From BRH-c25 sp964447145 (GTDB taxonomy: Bacteria > Bacillota > Clostridia > Lutisporales > Lutisporaceae): DNA of 18,422 nt. The stretch lies in the NCBI GenBank assembly GCA_964447145.1, contig CAYURW010000051.1, positions 1-18,422 of the forward strand, given 5' to 3'. Of the stretch, positions 7,338 through 13,747 are shown piece after piece; position 1 is the stretch's first letter; every line of letters starts with the position of its first letter. Under the pieces are notes generated by a model. The model ran no database searches. It saw nothing but the letters and a program-made list of their open reading frames with translations, and had not been told where the DNA came from. The translations under genes and the position numbers were made by a program.

Positions 7338-7814
7338 CTATTTCCTCCGATACATATCAATAATTTCATTTATTTTTTCTGCAGTCAGATTTCCATATAT
7401 TGTCTCATTTATCTTAACAGCGGGACTGACTTCACAACCACCGAAGCAGCTTGAATACTGCAGGGTAAACAAATCATCCGGCGTGGTCTCCCCCATTTTT
7501 ATCTTCAGGGCTTCTTCAAACATTTTTACCAGATCCTTAGCGCCTGTTACGTGGCACGGTGCGCTTTTGCATACTTCAATTACGTATTTGCCTTTTGGTT
7601 CATCATTAAACATTGAATAGAACGTCGCTACCTCAAATACTTTGCTTGCGGGAATATTAAGCTTGTCCGACAACATTGCAATGCATTCCCTGGGCACGTA
7701 ATTCCTTCCGGACTCCTTCTGCAAATCCAGAAGAATCTGAATCAATCTCTCTTTTGATCCGTTGTACTTTGCTATTATGTTATCTACTTGCTCTACTAAA
7801 GGTATCTCATTCAT
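7338..7814 (-). CDS. nuoE: NADH dehydrogenase 24-kDa-type subunit, NuoE/HndA-like
   Basis: A 158-residue thioredoxin-fold [2Fe-2S] subunit. An N-terminal helical part contains LQKESGRNYVPRECIAMLSDKLNIP and VFEVATFYSMF. The cluster ligands follow as VCKSAPCHVTG (C82, C87) and YSSCFGGCEVSPAV (C123, C127), the normal C-x4-C...C-x3-C arrangement. It pairs with NuoF to form the diaphorase arm of NADH-linked complexes such as bifurcating hydrogenases, NADH-dependent formate dehydrogenases and complex I. The start is fixed by GGAGG with 8-nt spacing. It is translationally close-coupled to nuoF. Upstream there is only a ~100-bp AT-rich gap containing TTGACA (7869-7874, minus strand) with a poor -10, so its promoter is uncertain. 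Confidence 0.93.
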   Translation of the reverse strand: MNEIPLVEQVDNIIAKYNGSKERLIQILLDLQKESGRNYVPRECIAMLSDKLNIPASKVFEVATFYSMFNDEPKGKYVIEVCKSAPCHVTGAKDLVKMFEEALKIKMGETTPDDLFTLQYSSCFGGCEVSPAVKINETIYGNLTAEKINEIIDMYRRK

Positions 7815-7912
7815 CTTTTATTCCTCCCTCAAATGCAATTTGAATATACAAATATATAATACAATAATGTCAATTACTTCACAAGTCAAAATATAAGCAA
7901 TGAAGCAATTCC

Positions 7913-10900
7913 CTAGAACTTATAGTTGTTGTAGCTTACCTCATACTGCAAATTTCCGGCAGAATCATACCCCTTGACATTAAGAGGCAGGTCCTTTTCT
8001 TTCCACATTGCTACCTCAACTTTACTATCTTCAAATTCGTACATGTAGATGCTGCAAGGCTTCCCATCTATTATTGAATCCTTCATCACCGTAACCTTTA
8101 GAGGCGCAAGCACCGGCTGCTCTGATTTACTTAATTTAACCTTCGTTATCCCCGTAGTATTACTGAGAGTCATAAAGTCCTGAGTCAGGTCATTTTGAAA
8201 AACAATCTTGCCAACCGCCGCTGCCGGTACGGATTTTATCACATTTCCCTTTACCTCTGTCTTGTTGGTCATAATATTTCCGCCTGACTTTACTGAAACA
8301 TCTACCGTATAATTTGAATTTGGCATATTGTTTCGCAGTTTGAGGGGCTTCAGATTTGATGTACCCGCTCCTTTGATATCAATCGCTTTGCCGGATCTGA
8401 TATTCTCTATGCCCCATACCAGCTTTGACCTTATATCCCCTTCTGTTAAAGGATTTACAAAAGGATCCTCAATATTGAAGGTGCCATCTTTCTTTTGGAT
8501 CACATAGGTATTTTTCATATCTTTAAGCTTCTTTTCTATTATATCATCCATGGGGTTTCCAAGGAACCAATATGTGTCTCCAAATAAAACTCCTTCTACC
8601 TCAAAATTTACCGATGCGCTGGGATATTTAATGTTCGGAAGTTTGTCATATATATAGGTTGCAGCCTCTTCGGTAATTGGCGGAAAGCTCCCATCATTTA
8701 CATATTCCTTTGTATTCGAAATCTCAAAGCTGCTGCAATTTGTTCCGGCAACGGGAGTGACCTTGATATCGTCTTCAATTAGCCTAATACCCCCTGTGCT
8801 TAGAATATCCCCTGTCCAAAGGCGTACTTTTCCCGTATATAGCTTGTTACCGTTTACATTCTCTATTAATCCCTTGATTTCGGCCGTTACTGTGAATTTG
8901 TCTATTACATTGGAAATTCCCTTATATGTCATATCTCCTCTCAGGGTATACCTTGCGTTGATTTTAAGGGGTTCATAACTTGCTGCCTTTGTACTGCCGA
9001 ATAATTCAAATCCATTTATGTTAATTTTGGCAAATATTTCATCGGTACCTCTTATATCCTTTGCAAGGGAAAATTCACCATTTTTCACATGATCCTTGAA
9101 AATATCGCCGTCAATGAACGGAAGCAGGCCAAAGCTCTCCCCTTTGACCAGGGCCGGTGCCTTGACGGCTGTATTGCCACCGGGCTGTAAAGCCTGAGGT
9201 AATAACCCGGCTTCGATTTGAACTGCAGGAACAAGGGGGGTTACCTCATTCCGTTTTATGCTTATATCGATCAACCCGTTATATTTTATCTCCTGATCCC
9301 CATCCACATAGCTTGGAATATAACCCTGGACCACATCATTAAAGAAGTCCCCCTTCGTTATGACAAGCTCTTTGAAGTGTATTTTGCACGAAACTGCAGG
9401 GGATTTAATTTTCTCATTATTATTGCTGTCAACAACATGTACACTCACTCTATCGCCTTTGTACATTTTTATATTGTTTGCTATGAAAACACCATTATTG
9501 CAGGTTGCAGAATAAGGTTTTTCCTTACCATTCGGGTCAATTACCATAATGGTGATTTTGCCGTTGTGGTTTGAATACTGGCTCGACCCTGAGGGCCTGT
9601 AGGTAATAGTTCCCTTCACATGATCCCTGTACGAATCGGCATCAAGAATGACAATTTCAAATCTTCCTGTGTAATCCTTCGTTTTTTCTGCTATGAACCA
9701 TTTTCCTTTATAGATGTTAAAGTGCTTTCCAACTATGGCGCCTCCCACATCTGCATATCCATTAATGGTTATAAATACCTGATCCTTGCCCCCCGGCTTA
9801 TTGGAAAGGTGTATCTCTGCATCTCCCGCCGCCCCAATATAGGCATGAAGATTCAAGAGGTCGAAGCCGAACAGCTGCAGTGATACCTCCGGCCCTACCG
9901 CTGCAGCATAGGCAGCTTTCATGTCCAGTGTATACTCGACCTTAAACTTTTTGTCCAGTTCACTGAAGGTCCTGACCCCTGTGGGGACGACAAGCCATTT
10001 GAAGCCTACCTCAGCCCCTGCCATATACTTGAACTTCTGATCCATATCAAACTCAATACTTGCTTCTCCATTGAAGGATATCCGCAAAAACACGCCTGCA
10101 CATATGTTTCCTACATCTGCGACTCCTATGTCAAAACCATAAATAGGAATCCTGAAATTGCCGTCGCACTGCATTACTCCATTTATCTGGAGATCTATAA
10201 CTTCACCTGCTATGAATTTTGCACCTAGTTTTTTGCCAAATTTGTAATAGGGATGAATCGTAGGCGCATATAGTGCTATTTTCCCATTAAGCTTTGCATC
10301 GACTGTTACATTTCCGTTGTAGGACTTAAGATTGCTTTTATCAACAAATAAACTCAGGTTCAGATCATTGAATTCGACCTCAACATATCCGTTGCCTGCG
10401 TTAATGCTAACTCCGTCCCCGCCCAGTCCCCCGGGCAGGCTCCCCGACATCACCTTAGTCTGGGTTCCTTCTGGTTGAGGTGTTTGGGGAATATTGATAC
10501 TCTTTATTTTAGTATCTGTTAGGGGGCCTGACTTTTTTTGTTCTATGGGATTTAATGGCTCCGGAGCTTTTTTAATTTTGGGGGGATTCATCTTAAACTG
10601 TTCGAATTGTATCAAATCCGGTTTGGCTCCATGATTAACAGTTACATAAGGATTTACTGTAGACGGGTCGATGTTTGCGCTATTTAACAATACATCCTGC
10701 TCCGGTATCTCAAAGTCCTCAAGAATCTCATCCAGCTGCACATTATTTGTCAAAACCCAGGAATCCACTCTTGTCAGATTTTTGACGTCCTGCACTTTAA
10801 AAGCAGCCTTTGTTGTTTTGTCAACATAGGTTCTGCCTTTTACAAATTTGAAGCCTGCTTTGGCAGTATCGTATATTCTGGTCTTCCCATCTATTGTCTT

Positions 10901-11200
10901 CAGCATCACATCGGAAGGAATCACTTCAACATTTTCTTTGAGCTTGTAGGTTACTCCATTCAGTTCGGCGGGCTTTAGATCCTTTGGTGCAACATTCTCC
11001 GACCGAACAGGGAAAATACCCTGTTTAATTTTGTCAATGGCATAATAATTTTTCTGTGCTGTCGGAGCTGCAGCTGTACCGGCTCCGGGCAATGTCGACG
11101 GCAGGCTGTCTGCATACAAAATCTCCGGTGTAATGAATGATACTGCAAAAATGATTGCCAGAACTAATGAAAGACCCCTTTTCACCAAACTGCTTCTCAT
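7913..11200 (-). CDS. Large secreted protein of unknown function
   Basis: I do not recognise this 1095-residue protein. It has a Sec signal peptide: basic MRSSLVKRGLS, hydrophobic core, likely cleavage after LYA (residue 30). Residues ~50-180 form a compact beta-rich part (TYKLKENVEVIPSDVML... DEILEDFEIPEQDVLL). Residues ~205-260 are a Pro/Gly/Lys-rich linker. Residues ~262-515 are Gly-rich amphipathic beta. Three related stretches follow: DADSYRDHVKGTI (520-532), KGDFFNDVVQGYI (616-628) and DGDIFKDHVKNGEF (697-710), suggesting repeated beta-sandwich units. The last ~80 residues (CSIYMYEFEDSKVEVAMWKEKDLPLNVKG) recall the half-barrel LolA/DUF4412-type end. There is no dockerin, SLH, LPXTG or C-terminal membrane anchor, so it is probably released or non-covalently cell-associated. 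Start ATG 11200 has GGAGGG with 6-nt spacing. It appears monocistronic. Confidence 0.85.
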   Translation of the reverse strand: MRSSLVKRGLSLVLAIIFAVSFITPEILYADSLPSTLPGAGTAAAPTAQKNYYAIDKIKQGIFPVRSENVAPKDLKPAELNGVTYKLKENVEVIPSDVMLKTIDGKTRIYDTAKAGFKFVKGRTYVDKTTKAAFKVQDVKNLTRVDSWVLTNNVQLDEILEDFEIPEQDVLLNSANIDPSTVNPYVTVNHGAKPDLIQFEQFKMNPPKIKKAPEPLNPIEQKKSGPLTDTKIKSINIPQTPQPEGTQTKVMSGSLPGGLGGDGVSINAGNGYVEVEFNDLNLSLFVDKSNLKSYNGNVTVDAKLNGKIALYAPTIHPYYKFGKKLGAKFIAGEVIDLQINGVMQCDGNFRIPIYGFDIGVADVGNICAGVFLRISFNGEASIEFDMDQKFKYMAGAEVGFKWLVVPTGVRTFSELDKKFKVEYTLDMKAAYAAAVGPEVSLQLFGFDLLNLHAYIGAAGDAEIHLSNKPGGKDQVFITINGYADVGGAIVGKHFNIYKGKWFIAEKTKDYTGRFEIVILDADSYRDHVKGTITYRPSGSSQYSNHNGKITIMVIDPNGKEKPYSATCNNGVFIANNIKMYKGDRVSVHVVDSNNNEKIKSPAVSCKIHFKELVITKGDFFNDVVQGYIPSYVDGDQEIKYNGLIDISIKRNEVTPLVPAVQIEAGLLPQALQPGGNTAVKAPALVKGESFGLLPFIDGDIFKDHVKNGEFSLAKDIRGTDEIFAKININGFELFGSTKAASYEPLKINARYTLRGDMTYKGISNVIDKFTVTAEIKGLIENVNGNKLYTGKVRLWTGDILSTGGIRLIEDDIKVTPVAGTNCSSFEISNTKEYVNDGSFPPITEEAATYIYDKLPNIKYPSASVNFEVEGVLFGDTYWFLGNPMDDIIEKKLKDMKNTYVIQKKDGTFNIEDPFVNPLTEGDIRSKLVWGIENIRSGKAIDIKGAGTSNLKPLKLRNNMPNSNYTVDVSVKSGGNIMTNKTEVKGNVIKSVPAAAVGKIVFQNDLTQDFMTLSNTTGITKVKLSKSEQPVLAPLKVTVMKDSIIDGKPCSIYMYEFEDSKVEVAMWKEKDLPLNVKGYDSAGNLQYEVSYNNYKF

Positions 11201-11437
11201 TATAATCCCTCCAAATAATTGCTTAGGTGCCGTTTTATCAGCACATCTTATGTCAACCTTGTGTCTATGTCTTTTATTCCATTATTACACATTATTTAGC
11301 AATAAGGTAGTATGTGAGGAAGGTGCCTGAAACATTTATTTTTCACGACATATATAGTTAATTACATTATAAACGCATTTGGGAATGGGGAAAAGCTGTA
11401 TAGAACTTCCACGCAATCTCATTATTTAAAAAAAGAT
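11201..11437. other. Intergenic region between divergent secreted-protein gene and leu operon
   Basis: No gene is visible. On the minus strand a TTGACA (11251-11256) lies about 50 nt upstream of the secreted-protein start, but no -10 box stands at proper spacing, so that promoter is unresolved. The first copy of a 21-bp direct repeat is at 11339-11359. The rest is AT-rich and without a recognisable signal. Confidence 0.5.
11339..11359 (+). repeat. 21-bp direct repeat, copy 1
   Basis: Identical to 11487-11507. It begins TTTTTCACGACA and ends ATATAGTT. It lies about 80 bp upstream of the -35 box of the leu promoter. Confidence 0.8.
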
Positions 11438-11466
11438 TTGACATATGCATAAATAGTTGATATTAT
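11438..11466 (+). promoter_or_regulatory. Sigma-A promoter of the leucine operon
   Basis: TTGACA (11438-11443), a 17-nt spacer, TATTAT (11461-11466). Transcription would start near 11473, about 290 nt before T-box stem I and 660 nt before leuA. A weaker pair nearer the T-box (TTGATA at 11730-11735 followed by TTAATAGAAT) might provide a second start. Confidence 0.7.
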
Positions 11467-11486
11467 CTTCCTTAAATACTTAAATC

Positions 11487-11507
11487 TTTTTCACGACATA
11501 TATAGTT
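11487..11507 (+). repeat. 21-bp direct repeat, copy 2
   Basis: Identical to 11339-11359, centred 148 bp away. This copy lies in the transcribed leader just downstream of the promoter, so the two copies bracket it, as paired operators do. Confidence 0.8.
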
Positions 11508-11537
11508 TTACTTAGGGACCGAAAGGAAATTGTGAAG

Positions 11538-11837
11538 ATGAAAGAGACAAATATGAACAGAATACAGTTAAACAACACAATTTCATACTTACTATCCGGG
11601 ATTATACTATCGACAGTCCCAGGGCTACTACTTAGCAACCTGGTACTATCGATTTCAGGCATAGTCCTATTGGTCGTGGGAATAATTATTAGCCTAATAA
11701 TTAGCCTGATTCTAAGCCTAATTATTAGCTTGATACAGATTTTTAACAACTTAATAGAATCAAAAACGATGACAGGTAAAAGTAAACAGATTTTAATTCT
11801 TTCAGAGAGTGGAGGTTGGTGTGAATCCATAGGATGA
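11538..11837 (+). CDS. Leu/Ile/Val-rich leader open frame (possible leader peptide or small membrane protein)
   Basis: A 99-codon frame starting at ATG 11538 with AAAGGA at 11522-11527 (10-nt spacing). An in-frame GTG at 11532 is less well placed. Of residues 15-68, 35 of 54 are Leu, Ile or Val, and many leucines use CTA. Residues 52-67 are four tetrapeptides (SLII, SLIL, SLII, SLIQ) encoded by 12-nt repeats. One long stretch could span a membrane. The last ~25 codons (from about K75) run into stem I of the Leu T-box, and the TGA at 11835-11837 stands 13 nt before the specifier codon. I recognise no family. It could be a ribosome-sensing leader peptide for branched-chain amino acids, a small membrane protein, or an untranslated coincidence of an AT-rich repeat. 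The position between promoter and T-box favours a regulatory role. Confidence 0.4.
   Translation: MKETNMNRIQLNNTISYLLSGIILSTVPGLLLSNLVLSISGIVLLVVGIIISLIISLILSLIISLIQIFNNLIESKTMTGKSKQILILSESGGWCESIG
11691..11738 (+). repeat. Four tandem 12-nt units
   Basis: Units AGCCTAATAATT, AGCCTGATTCTA, AGCCTAATTATT and AGCTTGATACAG are in phase with the leader frame (Ser-Leu-Ile-x). TAATTATTAG occurs at 11683-11692 and again at 11719-11728. Its complement CTAATAATTA (11694-11703) lies between, so a 10-bp perfect hairpin (11694-11703 with 11719-11728, 15-nt loop) can form. Confidence 0.75.
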
Positions 11838-11978
11838 ATTTGTTGAAAATCTCATCCTTGAGTTGCAGGCTGAAATCATAGTAAGCCCCGCCGGCTAAGC
11901 CGTTAAATAAAAGAGATAAAAATTGGATGGTACCGCGAAAGACTTTTCGCTCCAGTGATGGGGTGAAAAGTCTTTTTG
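11762..11978 (+). ncRNA. Leucine T-box leader (specifier CTC)
   Basis: A complete T-box. Stem I: AACAGATT (11785-11792) pairs with AATTTGTT (11837-11844). AGAGAG is at 11804-11809, and the apical TGGA/TCCA closes GGTTGGTGTGAA. The specifier loop reads GAAAAT-CTC-ATCC with CTC at 11851-11853, the usual leucine specifier. The T-box proper, AATTGGATGGTACCGCG, is at 11921-11937. The antiterminator forms from TTGGA (11923-11927) with TCCAG (11951-11955), a 7-nt bulge TGGTACC, and GCGAAA (11935-11940) with TTTCGC (11945-11950). TGGT in the bulge complements an ACCA tRNA end, fitting the A discriminator of tRNA-Leu. Uncharged tRNA-Leu would stabilise the antiterminator and switch on the operon; charged tRNA leaves the terminator to form. 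Confidence 0.95.
11938..11978 (+). terminator. T-box regulatory terminator
   Basis: Left arm 11940-11953 pairs with right arm 11960-11973 (14 bp with two G-U pairs, loop 11954-11959), followed by TTTTT (11973-11977). It shares 11940-11955 with the antiterminator, so the two structures exclude one another. Confidence 0.93.
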
Positions 11979-12011
11979 AGTTATTCGAAGAAATTTTAGG
12001 GGGAATGAAGA

Positions 12012-12095
12012 ATGTCAAATGTGAAAATGTACTGTGAAGGTGATGCGAATCTACATATGCCCAAGAGTAAGAAAGAAAAGAGCTCAGAAAGATGA
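12012..12095 (+). pseudogene. 27-codon frame resembling the N-terminus of ketol-acid reductoisomerase (ilvC remnant)
   Basis: It starts at ATG 12012 with AGGGGGA (11998-12004, 7-nt spacing), directly after the T-box terminator. Residues 5-21 include KMYCEGDANL and PKSKK, which line up with the conserved IlvC start pattern (K-[VM]-Y-Y-x-x-D-x-N-L-x-x-L-K-G-K-K). The similarity stops before the Rossmann GYGSQGHAHA motif; the frame ends KEKSSER and a TGA. IlvC normally has ~330 residues, so this cannot be the enzyme. It sits 41 nt before leuA in the position that ilvC can occupy in clostridial ilv-leu operons. The likeliest reading is a deletion remnant that retains its start signal. It could now act as a short translated leader for leuA. 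The match is short and made by eye. Confidence 0.5.
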
Positions 12096-12136
12096 TGTCT
12101 TAGATTGACAAATAAAATGGTATGGGAGGAATTCTT

Positions 12137-13747
12137 ATGTCGAAGAGAATCTATATTTTTGATACAACCTTAAGGGATGGGGAACAGTCCCCCGGAATAA
12201 GCCTAAACAGTAATGAAAAGCTTGAGATAGCAAGACAGTTAAGCGAGCTGGGAGTTGATGTCATTGAAGCTGGATTCCCCATCGCTTCAAAAGGTGACTT
12301 TGAAGGAGTCAGGTCTATAGCAGAGAATGTAAGAGGTTCAACAATTGCAGCTTTGGCAAGAACAGATAAGCGCGACATTGACAGAGCATGGGAAGCTGTT
12401 TCGGGTGCAGAAAATCCAAGAATACACACCTTCATCGCAACATCTGATATACACATGAAATACAAGCTGAAAATGGAGCCGTCAGAAGTATTAAAAAGAG
12501 CTGTAGAGATGGTTGCTTATGCAAGAAGATTATGTCCCGAGGTAGAGTTTTCTCCTGAGGATGCAGCAAGAACTGAACCGGAATTTCTGTACAGAGTGAT
12601 CGAAGCTGTAATTAAAGCAGGGGCAAAGGTAGTAAATATCCCGGATACCGTAGGATACATGGCTCCGAGTGAATTTGGAGGACTCATCCGCAACATTAGA
12701 AATAATGTAAGTAATATTGACAAAGCACTGATAAGTGTCCATTGCCATAATGATTTGGGGATGGCTGTAGCAAATTCACTGGCAGCAATAGAAAATGGCG
12801 CACTTCAAGTGGAATGTACAGTAAATGGAATCGGCGAACGGGCAGGAAATGCCGCACTGGAGGAAATTGTAATGGCGCTTAAGACCAAAAATGACTATTA
12901 TCAAGCCTCTACAGGTATAGTTACAGAAAAAATATACAGAACAAGCTCAATGATCAGTATTGCGACAGGTATGCATATTCAGGCGAACAAGGCTATTGTC
13001 GGGGCAAATGCATTTGCTCATGAATCAGGTATACATCAGCATGGAATGATGTCAAACAGTAAGACCTATGAAATTATGACCCCCACATCCATAGGCTTGA
13101 AGGAGAGTCAGATGGTGCTTGGGAAGCATTCCGGAAGACATGCCTTTGAAGAAAAGCTTAAGGATATGGGGTATGGTAATTTGAGTCAAGAGGAAATAAA
13201 AAAGACATTTGAATCCTTTAAAGATTTGGCGGACAAAAAGAAATATGTTATGAACAAAGATATTGAGGCACTTGTTAATCAAGAGTCAAGAAAGTTTTTT
13301 GAAAAATACAAGCTGGAATATTTTCAAATGTCAAGCGGCACTGAAATAACATCAACTTCAACAGTCAGAATCAAATGTAATGATGATGTGTACGAAGAAG
13401 CTGCTTGCGGAGACGGACCTGTTGATGCCACCTTCAATGCTATTGAAAGAGCAATAGGCATAAGGGTAAAGCTTGATGAGTACCTGATAAAAGCTTCTAC
13501 AGGAGGCAAGGATGCTCTTGGAGAGGTTACTGTGAGGATTTCTAAGGATAACATGAGATCCGCAGGCTATGGAGTCAGTACGGATATCGTTGAGGCCAGT
13601 GCAAAAGCATATATAAATGCAATTAACAACATGGAACCAAGGGTTAATAGGCCAATCAAGGAAGAGACACAGACTTTGGGCCTTGTGAAGAACAATAATT
13701 TTTTCGGAGAGGGAGATGATGAAAATTGGGGATTTGAATTGTCTTAA
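12137..13747 (+). CDS. leuA: 2-isopropylmalate synthase
   Basis: Cytoplasmic enzyme that condenses acetyl-CoA with 2-ketoisovalerate to form 2-isopropylmalate, the committed leucine step. The 536-residue protein has the HMGL-like TIM barrel: FDTTLRDGEQSPG (residues 8-20), the metal ligands in VHCHNDLGMAVANS (H202, H204) and NGIGERAGNAALEE. The linker contains ANAFAHESGIHQHG and GKHSGRHAF. The C-terminal LeuA dimerisation/leucine-binding domain includes GDGPVDATFNAIERA. The last ~25 residues (NNNFFGEGDDENWGFELS) form an extra tail overlapping the next gene. Start: ATG 12137 has GGGAGG at 12124-12129 with 7-nt spacing; the upstream in-frame ATG 12122 would place that site inside the gene. It is the first full gene after the Leu T-box. 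Feedback inhibition by leucine is expected from the family. Confidence 0.97.
   Translation: MSKRIYIFDTTLRDGEQSPGISLNSNEKLEIARQLSELGVDVIEAGFPIASKGDFEGVRSIAENVRGSTIAALARTDKRDIDRAWEAVSGAENPRIHTFIATSDIHMKYKLKMEPSEVLKRAVEMVAYARRLCPEVEFSPEDAARTEPEFLYRVIEAVIKAGAKVVNIPDTVGYMAPSEFGGLIRNIRNNVSNIDKALISVHCHNDLGMAVANSLAAIENGALQVECTVNGIGERAGNAALEEIVMALKTKNDYYQASTGIVTEKIYRTSSMISIATGMHIQANKAIVGANAFAHESGIHQHGMMSNSKTYEIMTPTSIGLKESQMVLGKHSGRHAFEEKLKDMGYGNLSQEEIKKTFESFKDLADKKKYVMNKDIEALVNQESRKFFEKYKLEYFQMSSGTEITSTSTVRIKCNDDVYEEAACGDGPVDATFNAIERAIGIRVKLDEYLIKASTGGKDALGEVTVRISKDNMRSAGYGVSTDIVEASAKAYINAINNMEPRVNRPIKEETQTLGLVKNNNFFGEGDDENWGFELS

Noticed and set aside
6666..7620. Long + strand open frames opposite nuoF/nuoE (6666-7187, 7090-7620)
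   Set aside because: They lie antisense to genes with complete cofactor motifs and have no ribosome binding sites or family resemblance.
7843..7874. Sigma-A promoter for nuoEF (TTGACA on the minus strand at 7869-7874)
   Set aside because: The -35 is perfect, but the nearest good -10 (TATATT at 7843-7848) is 20 nt away and the 18-nt alternative (TGTATA) matches poorly; not listed as a feature.
11251..11256. TTGACA as -35 of the secreted-protein promoter
   Set aside because: No -10-like hexamer at 16-18 nt; the GATAAA after 11 nt is too close.
11339..11507. 21-bp repeats as target-site duplications of an insertion sequence
   Set aside because: Only 127 bp lie between them, with no terminal inverted repeats or transposase; typical duplications are shorter.
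11691..11738. 12-nt tandem repeats as a CRISPR array
   Set aside because: Units are contiguous with no spacers, too short, and in phase with an open frame; no cas genes are present.
11480..11830. Minus-strand open frame of 116 codons opposite the leu leader
   Set aside because: No ribosome binding site, no recognisable family, and it is the reverse complement of the BCAA-rich frame and T-box stem I, so it is a shadow of the repeat-rich leader.
11538..11837. Type I toxin (small hydrophobic peptide with antisense RNA)
   Set aside because: At 99 codons it is long for known type I toxins, and no convergent antisense promoter with a terminator is visible; its place before a T-box fits a leader better.
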